DNA from: Streptomyces seoulensis
GTDB lineage: Bacteria > Actinomycetota > Actinomycetes > Streptomycetales > Streptomycetaceae
Assembly: GCA_013364255.1 (NCBI GenBank)
Contig: CP054936.1
Coordinates: forward strand, 248,001-312,000
Direction: 5' to 3'
DNA length: 64,000 nt
Below are positions 42,378-51,617 of the stretch, piece after piece (position 1 is the stretch's first letter; each line of letters starts with the position of its first letter). The notes under the pieces were generated by a model. That model did not search any database. It was not told the DNA's origin and saw nothing but the letters and a program-made list of their open reading frames with translations. Both the position numbers and the translations under genes were made by a program.

Positions 42378-43652
42378 TCAGCGGCCCGTACGCGCCCGCA
42401 CGTCGACCTCCGTGACGCAGGACAGGGGATGCTCACGCCCTTCCAGGACCGCGTCGGACCGGTGGTCGCCCATCAGGTGTCTGCGGAAGAAGGCGTCGGC
42501 GTAGGTGCTCAGCACCTTGCGTTCCTGCGGCTCGGTCAGCTGCGTGTCGGGTGCGTCGGCGCCGCCGTCGCCGCACCGGCCCGGCAGTGCCGGGGAGTGG
42601 CTCGCGTCGTCCTTCGCGGCCACTTCGCCGCTGTCGGGCGACCATCGGGTGTTGAAGAAGTTGTGGTTGGCGCCGCGCACGGCGAAGCGGTAGAAGGCGG
42701 CCGTGCCCCGCGCGGTCGCGTCGTCGGCGAAGGAGAACGCCTCCTGACCGACCTGCCCGTCGCAGGAGCCCCGCATCACGGCCAGCGGTGTGCGGCCGAT
42801 CCGGTAGACGGACATGTCCTCGGCCATGACGTTGTAGGCGGGAGCCAGTGCCAGGACCGCCTTGACCCGCACACCGGCGGGCCATCGGCCCCGGTGGGCC
42901 TCCGCGGCCTGCCAGGTCACCCCGGCGCCTCCTCGTGAGTGGCCCAGGGTGCCGACCCGCCGCATGTCGACGCGGTGCCGGAAGTCGACGTTCACCCGCT
43001 TGCCCGTGGCCGGGTCGACGAAGCGTCCGGCCAGTCCGCCCGCGCCGGTCGCGTCGAGTCGCTGCCACAGGGCCAGATGGCGGTCGAGGAGGTCGGCGCG
43101 GGCGGAGGCGTTCTGGTCGCCGGTGACGGACGAGGCGTTGACGCCGTTCGCGCTGACGGACACCACGACGAAGCCCTGCGCCGCCAGGTCGCGGGCCAGG
43201 TAGTCGTACCCGTGGTCGCTGGCGATCGGCCGTATGCCCGGCGCGCACGGCCAGTTGTACAGTTTCTGACCGGCCGCGGCGTAGGCGTCCCAGTCCCCGG
43301 CCTTCTCGGCCGCGTCCCGCTCCGTCGCGGCCTTCCGGTCGGCGCACGTCTCGTGCAAGCCGTGGAGCAGGACGACCAGCGGATGGCGCACCGCGCCCCG
43401 ATGGTCCTTCGGGTAGTGGACGGTCGCGGCCAGCTCCGAGGGCTCGCCGGTCTCGGCGAGCCGGTAGGCCGTGGAACCGAGGTCGTAGTCGACGACTCCG
43501 ACGGCGTACCGGCCGGTGGCCGTTCCGGCGTGGGGCCGAACGCCGGCTTGTGCGGTGCCCGCGGCCGAGACCGCCAGCACGGTGGCGGCGGCCACGAGAC
43601 CCCGGCGCGTACGCCGTCGCAGGCCGGCGGTGTTCCTTGTCCGGTGCTTCAC
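42378..43652 (-). CDS. Secreted alpha/beta hydrolase (esterase/lipase-like)
   Basis: 424 residues. An N-terminal signal peptide (RRRTRRGLVAAATVLAVSAAGTAQAG) is followed by an alpha/beta hydrolase domain: oxyanion region VVLLHGLHETC, nucleophile TLGHSRGGAG, and a likely catalytic His in RGANHNFFN. The family includes extracellular esterases and polyester hydrolases. The GTG at 43652 has GGAG upstream. It lies 107 bases downstream of the deiminase gene on the same strand and could be co-transcribed. Four or more cysteines suggest disulfides. The substrate is unknown. Confidence 0.88.
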   Translation of the reverse strand: MKHRTRNTAGLRRRTRRGLVAAATVLAVSAAGTAQAGVRPHAGTATGRYAVGVVDYDLGSTAYRLAETGEPSELAATVHYPKDHRGAVRHPLVVLLHGLHETCADRKAATERDAAEKAGDWDAYAAAGQKLYNWPCAPGIRPIASDHGYDYLARDLAAQGFVVVSVSANGVNASSVTGDQNASARADLLDRHLALWQRLDATGAGGLAGRFVDPATGKRVNVDFRHRVDMRRVGTLGHSRGGAGVTWQAAEAHRGRWPAGVRVKAVLALAPAYNVMAEDMSVYRIGRTPLAVMRGSCDGQVGQEAFSFADDATARGTAAFYRFAVRGANHNFFNTRWSPDSGEVAAKDDASHSPALPGRCGDGGADAPDTQLTEPQERKVLSTYADAFFRRHLMGDHRSDAVLEGREHPLSCVTEVDVRARTGR

Positions 43653-43759
43653 GAAATGCTCCAGGTGAAAGGGGCGAACTGGGCGGGTCGAGCCGTACCG
43701 GGGCAGGTGGAGTCCCCCCGATGGCGGGTCGCTCGCCGGGAGTGCGGGACGGGCCGGGC

Positions 43760-45748
43760 TCAGCGCTCGCGCCACCAGCGCGCCGCGGGGCCGAAGACGT
43801 CCCGGAGTGTGTTGGTGGCGCAGTGGATCTCGCCCTCGCCGACGTGCGCGCTGATGAGGTCGTCCACGTAGCTGACCTGGTATCCGGTGCCGCGGAAGGC
43901 CGCGGTGACGGCCTCGGCGAAGACGTCCTTGCCGTCGACGACCGGGCCGTAGGGCTTGGGGGCGACGTAGTGCCCGCCGTTCAGCACGAGCCCGTTGGCG
44001 GTGCCGGGGATCTCGGCGACGGCGTCCCGCATGGCCTCCAACTGCCGCTGCTCGGCGTCCTTTTCGGGGCCGTCCTGCATGCCGCGGATCTCGGTCTCCA
44101 GCATGGCGTAGTCCAGGGACCGGGCGGTGAACAGGGCGGGGACCCGGACGATCTCCGCGCCCGTCAGACCCGTCTTCGCCTTCAGTACGGCGAGGTTGGC
44201 GTCGATCCGTTCGGCGGCCCGCTCGTTGGTGCCGGTGAACTGGGCGTCGCCGAGGAAGGCGTCGACGCTGCGCTGGTCGATCCGCCCGTCGTACGGCCAC
44301 TCCAGCTCGGGCAGCCCACCGTGCAGCGGGTCCGCCCCGTGGCCCTTGGCCCGCACCTCGCGCAGGAGGGCGAGGCCGGCCCGCGGATCGGCGACCACGG
44401 CCCGCCAGCCCAGGCGGCTTCCGGGCGCCGGCAGGAACTGGACGAACTCGTCGACGTGGCCGATGGTCAGCCACGAGGTGTCGAGGGACACCGGGTCCTG
44501 CATGCCCTGGGCCCGCAGGAAGGAGAGCATCTCGGGCGCGGGGCCGCTCTTTCCGGGAGCGAGGCCGTCACCGCCGATGACCACGCGGCCGTGCGGGTTT
44601 CCGGGGCTCGGCGGAACCGTCTCCAGATTGCCCATCGAGTCGTAACTGCTGTTCTCGTCGACGTCGGGCACGTGGCTGATGTGGACGGCCGCCACGTCAT
44701 GTCCGGCGAGTTCGGTGAAAGCGGTCCGCGTGGCGATGCGCCGGTCGTCGTTGACCGAGGTGATCAGGACGCGCATGCCGTGCGGGCGGCCGTTCCGGCC
44801 GGGGACGGAGACGTAACCCGGCTCGAAGGCGTCCTGGGCCCAGGTGTCCCCCTTGGTGTCGAGCGCACGCGAGGGACGGCGCACTCCCCCGGCCGGCAGT
44901 GCGGCGTCCAGTTCCTGCACGAACGCCTGCGCGTAGGTGTCGCCTTCGTCGGTCCCGGCCCGCAACACCTCCTGTACGGGTGCGGTGTTCAACTGGGTGA
45001 ACACGGGCGCCTGACGTAGCGTCAGGGCGGCCGAGGAACTGGCCCCGTCCGCCGTCACGGTGAGGGTGACGCGGGTACGGCCGTCCCACCGCGCGGTGTC
45101 CCTGACCACGTCGCGGCCCTCCACACCGAGTTCCACACCGCGCCGCAACTCCTGTGCGGTGAGCCGGGTCTCCGGGCCGATCGCCTCCCAGCCGCGCGGC
45201 GCGGAGCCGTCGGGCCGGTGGACGAACAGCCGTATCCGGCCGGCGTCCTGGGCGGGCACGGTGAGGCGTCCGCTCGCGGAGGCGGGGGCGCCGGCCCACG
45301 CCCGGGTGCGGAACCGGCCGAGGTCGGCCTCGTCGTCACCGCCGTTGACCACATCGTCCGCGGCGTCGTTGCACGCCGCCAGATCGCGGTCGGTCTTGTT
45401 CTGTTCCCAGCGGTGGGTGCGGACCAGTTCGGCCCACTCCGCCTCGGCCTTCTCGCGGTCGGGTTCCTTCTCCAGCTCGGCGCGCTTCTCCCAGAACGCC
45501 TCGTCGTTGGCACTCTCCCGGTCCACGGCCCCTTCGACCAGTGCGCGGGCGCGCTCGCGGCAGACGCCGGCGTCGTCGTCGATGTTCGGCAGGAAGAGCA
45601 GGTCGGGTCCGGCCTCGCCCGGCTGGTCCCCGACGAGTGCGGCGACGGGTGCGGTGGCGGCCGCGGCCGGGAGGGCCGACCAGAGGGCGCCGACGGTCAC
45701 GACACCGGTGAGCAGGATGCCGCGCGTGTGAAGTCTCATGGCGCGCAT
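43760..45748 (-). CDS. Secreted protein-arginine deiminase (PAD) family protein
   Basis: 662 residues with a signal peptide (hydrophobic core ending in ALPAAAATAP). The C-terminal two thirds match the PAD catalytic domain. All catalytic residues of vertebrate PADs have counterparts: Asp in DTWAQDAFEPGY, His and Asp in WLTIGHVDEFVQF, and Cys in GEIHCATN near residue 644. MGNLETVPP and GRVVIGGD match further conserved blocks. These enzymes convert arginine residues to citrulline; the vertebrate forms need calcium. The N-terminal 150 residues are charged and helical. The gene starts 27 bases after the histidine kinase stop, giving a regulator-kinase-deiminase operon. ATG 45748 or 45739; neither has a clear ribosome-binding site. 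Confidence 0.9.
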   Translation of the reverse strand: MRAMRLHTRGILLTGVVTVGALWSALPAAAATAPVAALVGDQPGEAGPDLLFLPNIDDDAGVCRERARALVEGAVDRESANDEAFWEKRAELEKEPDREKAEAEWAELVRTHRWEQNKTDRDLAACNDAADDVVNGGDDEADLGRFRTRAWAGAPASASGRLTVPAQDAGRIRLFVHRPDGSAPRGWEAIGPETRLTAQELRRGVELGVEGRDVVRDTARWDGRTRVTLTVTADGASSSAALTLRQAPVFTQLNTAPVQEVLRAGTDEGDTYAQAFVQELDAALPAGGVRRPSRALDTKGDTWAQDAFEPGYVSVPGRNGRPHGMRVLITSVNDDRRIATRTAFTELAGHDVAAVHISHVPDVDENSSYDSMGNLETVPPSPGNPHGRVVIGGDGLAPGKSGPAPEMLSFLRAQGMQDPVSLDTSWLTIGHVDEFVQFLPAPGSRLGWRAVVADPRAGLALLREVRAKGHGADPLHGGLPELEWPYDGRIDQRSVDAFLGDAQFTGTNERAAERIDANLAVLKAKTGLTGAEIVRVPALFTARSLDYAMLETEIRGMQDGPEKDAEQRQLEAMRDAVAEIPGTANGLVLNGGHYVAPKPYGPVVDGKDVFAEAVTAAFRGTGYQVSYVDDLISAHVGEGEIHCATNTLRDVFGPAARWWRER

Positions 45749-45774
45749 GCTGGCAGAACAATGTGCGCATCCTG

Positions 45775-47595
45775 TCAGGACCTTGTGGGCCGTGACCGGT
45801 GAATGTCCGGCAGGCGCAGGGTGAACGTCGTCCCCGCCCCGGCGGTGCTGGCCACGGAGACGGCGCCGCCGTGCGCCTCCATCAGTTTGCGGACGATCGC
45901 CAGCCCCAGTCCGCTGCCGCCGGTGTCGCGGCTGCGGGACTTCTCCGCACGCCAGAACCTGTCGAACACCCGGGGCAGGTCCTCCGCCGCGATACCCGCC
46001 CCCGTGTCCGCCACCTCGATGGTCGTCAGGCCGCTGTCCGCCGTGACGCGCAGGGTCACCGAGCCGCCGGACGGAGTGTGCCGGATCGCGTTGGAGAGCA
46101 GATTGCCCACGGCCTGCCGCAGCCGGACCGGATCGCCCTCGATCCAGTGCTCCCGCGGTGCTTCGACGGCGACCCGCACACCCGCCGACTCGGCGCGGGC
46201 CCGGTAGGCGGCCCCGGCCTGGCTCACCAGCTCGCCCACCTCCACTTGCTCGGGATGCACGCGCAGTTCGCCCGCGTCGGCCGCGGCCAGGTCCTGGAGG
46301 TCGTCGATGACGTGCTGGAGCAGGACGGCCTCCTCGTGCAGCGAGGCGAGGAAGTCCTCGTCGGCCGGTACGTGGCCGTCCTGAGCCGCTTCCAGCCAGC
46401 CACGGATGTTGCTCAGCGGCGTACGCAGTTCGTGCGCCACGTCGCTCACCATGACGCGACGCTGCTCCTCCAGCCGGTCGCGGTGGACGGCCATGTCGTT
46501 GAACGTCCTCGTCAGCTGCCCGATCTCGTCACCGGTGGTCACCGGGACCAGCGCGCTGCCGCCGTCGCGCATGCGCTGGGCCGCGTCCGTCAGCGCCCGC
46601 AGCGGCCGGGCCAGCCGGGTGGCGGCGAGCGCGCTGACCCCGACGGCCAGGGCGAGGACCAGACCCGCGGCGCCCACCACCCGCACGATGCCGGCGCCGG
46701 AGAGCCGGAACCCCTGGACGGCCGTCTCCCCGGAGCCCACGAACAGTCGCGCCGGCGGTGCCACGGCGGACTTCAGCAGCGCCTTGCGCCCTTCGGTGAC
46801 GCAGGCCGGGATCCGCCGCTCCGCGCCCTCCCGGAGCGGGAGCGCCTGCGCCGGGGCCAGCCGCCATGAGAAGTCCGGTGCCACTCTCACGCCGTCCAGC
46901 CCGGTGTTCTTCAGACACCCGGCGACCAGGACGTCGAGAGCGTCCAGCGCGACGCGCTCGGTCGGTACGGGCTCCTTCAGCGCCGTGCTGTCGCAGGCCG
47001 CGGCCCGCCGGTCGTCCGAGCCGGTGAACGTGCGGATCCTGGGGCGCCCGCTCGGCGTGCTGACGACAGCGGCCTCCACGCCCTGCTCGCGCAGGCACCT
47101 GACCTGCCGCAGCGCGTAGGCGTTCAGCGTGCGTTCCTCGGCGGCGGTGAGCCGGAACGGGCCGGTGGCGCGCGGGTCGATGGGGTCGGCGCGGTTGACG
47201 GACAGGGGGTCGATGACGGCCCAGGCCCGGCCGGGCAGCCCGTCGGGCCGCGGCGCGCTGTCGGAGACGAGGGCGCCGGTCTGCGTGGTGAGCGCGATGC
47301 GGCGGCCGGTCCGGCGCGCCAGGTCGCGGACGACGGGCCGCACACCGTCCCAGGTCTTGTGCGTGGCGGCGTACCCGGTGAGGGTGTCCAGCAGCAGTGT
47401 GTCGTCGGCGAGGAGGCGGTCCTGCTGCTTGTCGATGGCGCCGGACGTCGTCTGGACCGCGATCCAGGCGGTGGCGGCGACCGAGCAGGCGGCGACCAGC
47501 ACGGAGACGGCCAGCATCCGCATGAGCAGACCTCGGCGCCGCAGCAGTCCGACGGCCCCCCGCTCCCCCGCCCCCGCACCCGTGCCCCTACCCAC
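45775..47595 (-). CDS. Sensor histidine kinase
   Basis: 606 residues. TM1 is near residues 25-47, followed by a large extracytoplasmic sensor of about 250 residues, which carries four cysteines (RCLRE, AACDS, AGCLK, PACVT). TM2 (VVGAAGLVLALAVGVSALAA), a HAMP domain, the H-box VAHELRTPLS, N-box GNLLSNAIRHTP, G1 VADTGAGI and G2 GSGLGLAIVRK complete the kinase. GTG 47595 overlaps the regulator stop (GTGGGTAG), so the pair is translationally coupled. The cysteine-rich sensor may respond to extracellular redox or metal state. The deiminase gene immediately downstream is the probable target. Confidence 0.94.
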   Translation of the reverse strand: MGRGTGAGAGERGAVGLLRRRGLLMRMLAVSVLVAACSVAATAWIAVQTTSGAIDKQQDRLLADDTLLLDTLTGYAATHKTWDGVRPVVRDLARRTGRRIALTTQTGALVSDSAPRPDGLPGRAWAVIDPLSVNRADPIDPRATGPFRLTAAEERTLNAYALRQVRCLREQGVEAAVVSTPSGRPRIRTFTGSDDRRAAACDSTALKEPVPTERVALDALDVLVAGCLKNTGLDGVRVAPDFSWRLAPAQALPLREGAERRIPACVTEGRKALLKSAVAPPARLFVGSGETAVQGFRLSGAGIVRVVGAAGLVLALAVGVSALAATRLARPLRALTDAAQRMRDGGSALVPVTTGDEIGQLTRTFNDMAVHRDRLEEQRRVMVSDVAHELRTPLSNIRGWLEAAQDGHVPADEDFLASLHEEAVLLQHVIDDLQDLAAADAGELRVHPEQVEVGELVSQAGAAYRARAESAGVRVAVEAPREHWIEGDPVRLRQAVGNLLSNAIRHTPSGGSVTLRVTADSGLTTIEVADTGAGIAAEDLPRVFDRFWRAEKSRSRDTGGSGLGLAIVRKLMEAHGGAVSVASTAGAGTTFTLRLPDIHRSRPTRS

Positions 47596-48301
47596 GGTCC
47601 GGCCCGGCGGTGAGCTTGTAGCCGACGCCGTACACCGTGACCAGACGGGACGGCCGGCCCGCGGACGTCTCGATCTTCCTGCGCAGGTTCATGACGTGCG
47701 CGTCCACCGTCCGGGAGGAGACGAACCGGTCGATGCCGTGCAGCTCGTGCAGCAACTGCCGTCGGCTGAACACCCGCTCGGGCTGCTCCGCCAGCGCGGC
47801 GAGCAGCCGGAACTCCCCCGCCGTGCACTCGACCGGCCGCCCTTCCACGGTCACCAGGTGCCGGACGGGGTCGACGGTGACCGCGCCGACGGACAGGACG
47901 GGGGTGGCGCCGGGGTCGTGCCGTCCCGCCGTCCTGCGCAGCAGGGCGCGCACGCGTGCCACCAGTTCGCGCGGGCTGTAGGGCTTGGTGAGGTAGTCGT
48001 CAGCGCCGAGGTCCAGCCCGAGGAGCAGATCGTCCTCGGTCGATCGCGCGGTGAGCATGAGAACGGGCAGCCCGGTCAGCTCCCCCTCCGAGGAGCGCAG
48101 GACGCGGACCACGTCCAAGCCGTCCACGCGGGGCATCATCACGTCGAGCACCACCAGGTCGGGCCTGGACCGCCGGATGTACTCCAGTGCGTCACGGCCG
48201 TCCCGGACGACCACGACGTGGTGCCCCTCGCTCTCCAGATAGACCCGGGCCAGCCGTGCCTGCTTCTCGTCGTCCTCGGCAACCATCACATGTGCGCACA
48301 C
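47588..48301 (-). CDS. OmpR-family response regulator
   Basis: 237 residues. The receiver domain has the acidic pocket AEDD, the phospho-acceptor Asp in LVVLDVMMPRVDG, and the Thr/Lys switch residues in MLTAR and LTKPYSPREL. The C-terminal winged-helix DNA-binding domain ends in SSRTVDAHVMNLRRKIE and TVYGVGYKL. GTG 48301 gives the typical actinomycete N-terminus MCAHVMVAEDDEKQ. It is first in the operon with the kinase and deiminase genes. Confidence 0.94.
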   Translation of the reverse strand: MCAHVMVAEDDEKQARLARVYLESEGHHVVVVRDGRDALEYIRRSRPDLVVLDVMMPRVDGLDVVRVLRSSEGELTGLPVLMLTARSTEDDLLLGLDLGADDYLTKPYSPRELVARVRALLRRTAGRHDPGATPVLSVGAVTVDPVRHLVTVEGRPVECTAGEFRLLAALAEQPERVFSRRQLLHELHGIDRFVSSRTVDAHVMNLRRKIETSAGRPSRLVTVYGVGYKLTAGPDRG

Positions 48302-48557
48302 GCCGACGAGGATAGGCAGCCGGCAGCGAAGGAAGGGAGGAAGTGCGGGCGTCCTGACCGGTCGCCGACCCCGGCATGACAGGTTCCTCACATTTCCCCG
48401 CGCGCTCGCCGCCCGGCGGGACATACGTCACGGGCCGGTGCCGGGGCGGGTCGGCCGCGACCCGAGTGCCGCCCGGGAGATGCGGCCGGCCCGCTCCGCC
48501 GTGATGGTGGAGGGGCTGGATCATCGCTTGCTTCCACATGAGGGGCGGACCTGGGAC

Positions 48558-48821
48558 ATGGACAAGACGCAGCTCGTCGAGATGACCGCGCGGCGCGCCG
48601 GCGAGGACACGGACGGCCGGGGCCTCTCGGCGGAGGACGTCAGCCGGGTCCTTGACGCCCTCTTCGGTACGGTCGAGCACCCCGGATCGATCGCCGAGGC
48701 GCTCAAGGAACGGCAGTCCGTCAACCTGGGAAGCTTCGGCGCCTTCCGGGCGGCGGACGGCACGGCCTCCTTCCGGCCGGGCAAGGCGCTCGACGAATAC
48801 CTCCAGGAGCGGGCCGGGTGA
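48558..48821 (+). CDS. Short HU-like DNA-binding protein
   Basis: 87 residues resembling the HU/IHF family: an N-terminal two-helix dimerisation part (MDKTQLVEMTARRAG...SRVLDALFGTV) then NLGSFGAFRAADGTASFRPGKALDEYL, which matches the HU pattern GSF...FxPGKAL. The DNA-embracing beta arm (normally about 20 residues with RxGRNPxTG) is almost entirely missing. So it may dimerise but bind or bend DNA differently. The ATG at 48558 has weak GGG upstream. An upstream reading to 48438 is not conserved. It lies 256 bases from the divergent response regulator. Confidence 0.75.
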   Translation: MDKTQLVEMTARRAGEDTDGRGLSAEDVSRVLDALFGTVEHPGSIAEALKERQSVNLGSFGAFRAADGTASFRPGKALDEYLQERAG

Positions 48822-49050
48822 GCGTACGGGCCGTGCGGTGACGCACGGGCCGTGCGGTGGGGTGACGACCGTCCCGCGTCGGTACCGCCGTCCGGACTCC
48901 GCCCCCCGGTCACGTTCGCGCGGCCGCGCCGGCGCCGGGACTTGCCACCGGCCTCGCTCCCGGCGGACAGTGTCCTGGGCGCGTCCGTGATCACGCGCTC
49001 CCGGGCGCCGGCGTTGTCCGGGTACTGCCAGGGGGAAGGTCGAACGGCGC

Positions 49051-49872
49051 ATGGTCGTGAGTCTGAGCAAGGTCGAGCAGAGCGCACCCGCGCTGGTGAG
49101 CCTCTACAAGACGGCCGGGGCTTCGGTGGAGTCGCGGGGGCTGAGCGGTCAGAGCGTCGCCGTCTATCTGGTGGTCGACTACTCCTACTCCATGCGGCCC
49201 TACTACCAGGACGGCAGCGTCCAGGCGCTCGCCGACCGGGTGCTGGGGCTGTCGGCCCATCTGGACGACGACGGCACCGTGCCGGTCGTCTTCTTCTCCA
49301 GCGGCGTCGACTCCCTCACCGAGATCGCCCTGGAGGATCACGAGGACCGGATCGACCGGATCGTCGCGGGTCTCGGCAGCATGGGCGGCACCAACTACCA
49401 CAAGGCGATGGACGTCGTCGTCCGTCACTACCGCGAGAGCGGCTCCACGGCCCCGGCCCTGGTCCTCTTCCAGACGGACGGTGCGCCTACCAGCAAGAGC
49501 GCGGCGGAGAAGCGCCTGTGCGAGGCCGCGACGCTGCCGATCTTCTGGCAGTTCATCGGCTTCGGCAGCCAGAACAGCGGCCAGTTCCGCTTCTTGCGGA
49601 AACTGGACGAGCTGGCGGTTCCGGAGAAACGCCCCATCGACAACGCGGGGTTCTTCGCCGTGGGCCGCGACGCGCGGAGCGTCTCCGACGCGAAGCTGTA
49701 CGACCTGATGCTCTCCGAGTTCCCCACCTGGCTCGCCGCCGCCCGCGCCCAGGGCATCGTGCCGGCAGGCCAGGACAGCCAGGCCGACGCGGCCCCCGGG
49801 CCGACCCTGCCCGGCGCCCCGGCCTCGACCACGCGACGCCCGGGCTTCTGGGCACGGCTGTTCGGCCGCTGA
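49051..49872 (+). CDS. VWA-domain protein, TerF-like
   Basis: 273 residues. The N-terminus (VVSLSKVEQSAPALVSLYK) resembles the start of TerD-family tellurium-resistance proteins. It is followed by a von Willebrand A domain with a MIDAS metal site DYSYS (DxSxS), Thr in GGTNYHKAM and Asp in FQTDGAPTS. The family (vWA-TerF-like) is found in Ter stress modules, but no other ter genes are in view. The C-terminal tail is low-complexity and ends in basic RRPGFWARLFGR. A GTG at 49057 is an alternative start. Cytoplasmic; the function is a stress-related scaffold at best guess. Confidence 0.85.
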   Translation: MVVSLSKVEQSAPALVSLYKTAGASVESRGLSGQSVAVYLVVDYSYSMRPYYQDGSVQALADRVLGLSAHLDDDGTVPVVFFSSGVDSLTEIALEDHEDRIDRIVAGLGSMGGTNYHKAMDVVVRHYRESGSTAPALVLFQTDGAPTSKSAAEKRLCEAATLPIFWQFIGFGSQNSGQFRFLRKLDELAVPEKRPIDNAGFFAVGRDARSVSDAKLYDLMLSEFPTWLAAARAQGIVPAGQDSQADAAPGPTLPGAPASTTRRPGFWARLFGR

Positions 49873-50089
49873 CTCGACACCGGTCCGGCCTCCCGTGCCG
49901 ACCGGCGGTGCGGAACCGGCGCGGGCACACTCCGGTGACGCACCGGTCAGCACTGCTTCACAGCGGTACCGCGTGCGCTGCGCGCCCCACCGACGGAGTG
50001 AATCGCACGCGATGGCGGCCTGTTGGAGTCGGGAGGCCAGTATCTGTAGTGGCATACGTCGAGGTGAAGGACGAGCGGAGGAAGCGGCA

Positions 50090-50542
50090 GTGACGTTTGC
50101 CATGGGACTTCTGGAGCGAAAGGCGTTCTTGGCGGAGGCACGGTTCGGTGTGCTGTCCGTGGCGCAGGATGACGGAGTCGCGACTCTCGCTGTGCCTATT
50201 TGGTACGCCTTCACCCCGGGGCAGGAGGTGGTGATCCACACGCATCGGCATTCTCGGAAAGCCCAGCTCATCCGGACGACGGGCCGCTTCGGCATCTGTG
50301 TCCAGGCGGATACGCCACCGGTTCGCTACGTCAGCGTCGAAGGACCGGTGACGTCCGAAGGCGATGTCGGGCCGGCGGCCCGAGAGGCCATGGCCCACCG
50401 GTATCTGTCACCACAGATGGCCAGGGCCTACCTGAAAGCGACGGCAGAACAACAGGTGGGAGTGTCGGCCGCGTTCCACATGAGGCCGACACACTGGCGC
50501 ACCGCGAATTACAGCGCCATGTCCCTCGACCCGTCCTCGTGA
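50090..50542 (+). CDS. Pyridoxamine 5'-phosphate oxidase-fold flavoprotein
   Basis: 150 residues of the split-barrel FMN-binding fold: FLAEARFGVLSVAQDDG, VPIWYAFTPGQEVVIHTH, ARRKAQLI-like SRKAQLIRTTGRFGICVQ and YVSVEGPV. Such small proteins act as F420- or FMN-dependent oxidoreductases or haem-oxygenase-like proteins in actinobacteria. GTG 50090 follows GGAGGAAG; the frame upstream is not conserved. The cofactor preference cannot be told from sequence alone. Confidence 0.85.
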   Translation: MTFAMGLLERKAFLAEARFGVLSVAQDDGVATLAVPIWYAFTPGQEVVIHTHRHSRKAQLIRTTGRFGICVQADTPPVRYVSVEGPVTSEGDVGPAAREAMAHRYLSPQMARAYLKATAEQQVGVSAAFHMRPTHWRTANYSAMSLDPSS

Positions 50543-50696
50543 GTTCCCCCGCCACGCCGGTCGGCGGGCGTGCGCGAAGCCTAGTCGCGGCCATGGCGTA
50601 CCCCGCCCTGCGGCCACACCTTCGACGACGGAGGGATCGGCGGTTTCACAAGCTCTCACAGTCCGTCCGACGACAGTACGGCGAAACTCATCAAGC

Positions 50697-51245
50697 TCAC
50701 CCAGACGGCATGACCGGGGACCACACGCCGAACCACTGCTCGGCGCCGTACTCCTCGAACCGTTGCGCCTCGGTGAACGCCAGCTTTGCCGCGAGGCGCA
50801 TCGAACGGTCGTTGGCCGTCTGGGTGCACAGCACCACCGGTTCGCCGGGGAACGCGTCGGCGAACCAGCCGAGCGCCGCCGCGCACGCCTCGGCGGCGTA
50901 TCCGCTCCCCCACGCCTCCGGCAGGAAGGCGTAGCTCAGCTCGGCCTCCCCGCCGCCCGGACGCACATGCCCCGGACGCTCCGCGCCGCGCCGATCCAAC
51001 GTGACCGTGCCGATCATCGCTCCATCGCGCTCGACCACGAAAAGGCCCCGGCGCCGCCCGGGCACCTCAGGCACCGCGTGTTCGAGTTCGTCACGGGGCC
51101 GGGGGCCGCCAAGGTAGGTGCGCACCTCGGGCGAGGCGAGCAACTCGATGAAGGCCGCACGGTCCCGAGCCTCCGACTCGCGGAGTACGAGCCGCTCGGT
51201 CCTCATCGGGGCAGGTGGCCAGGTGACGGGTCCCAACTCGGTCAT
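50697..51245 (-). CDS. GNAT acetyltransferase, RimJ/RimL type
   Basis: 182 residues. The N-terminal TERLVLRESEARDRAAF is the classic RimJ/RimL opening. The middle has VTLDR and AELSYAFLPEAWGSGYAAEAC (acetyl-CoA loop GSGYA), and the end has NDRSMRLAAKLAFTEAQRFEEYG (NxxSxRxxEKxGF pattern). Substrates of this branch range from ribosomal protein N-termini to antibiotics. The ATG at 51245 gives a conserved start; the reading upstream to 51377 is not. The gene stands alone, convergent with the PNPOx-fold gene. Confidence 0.9.
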   Translation of the reverse strand: MTELGPVTWPPAPMRTERLVLRESEARDRAAFIELLASPEVRTYLGGPRPRDELEHAVPEVPGRRRGLFVVERDGAMIGTVTLDRRGAERPGHVRPGGGEAELSYAFLPEAWGSGYAAEACAAALGWFADAFPGEPVVLCTQTANDRSMRLAAKLAFTEAQRFEEYGAEQWFGVWSPVMPSG

Positions 51246-51617
51246 GGCGGGCAACCTATCCCACACCCATGAGCAGCACAGTCGGCGACTTGGCGCAGCA
51301 GCACGGTCGCGGCGAACGCGGCAACGGCAGGCAATTGCGAGGATCGCGATCGGACTCCGCTGTTCATCCTGACCCACCAGGCCCGTGAATCGTGGTGGTC
51401 TTGCCCACGGCCGCCTTGGCGCCGGATTCCACCCATGCCCCGCCGCTGTTGCGTCCGGTGCCCTTGGCGAACCCGCGAACAGCGTGTCCAGGACGGCTCT
51501 GCGGCCGTGATCGCTCTCGCTGCATCGTGATCACCGCTCAGGCCGGCTCCATGACGAGACAATCCACCGCTACGCTGATCGGGGCAGTCCACAGTGACTA
51601 CGACCCGAGGGAAGACC
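51246..51617. other. Intergenic region with a possible gene remnant
   Basis: 372 bases without a confident gene. On the minus strand, about 51368-51480 reads as GFAKGTGRNSGGAWVESGAK then KTTTIHGPGGSG and a stop, which looks more protein-like than random sequence but has no start or known family. It may be the decayed tail of a lost gene. Otherwise only the promoters of the flanking divergent genes are expected here. Confidence 0.3.

Noticed and set aside
51368..51480. Minus-strand Gly/Lys-rich segment ending in KTTTIHGPGGSG as a gene
   Set aside because: No start codon with a ribosome-binding site and no family; kept only as a possible remnant in the intergenic entry.
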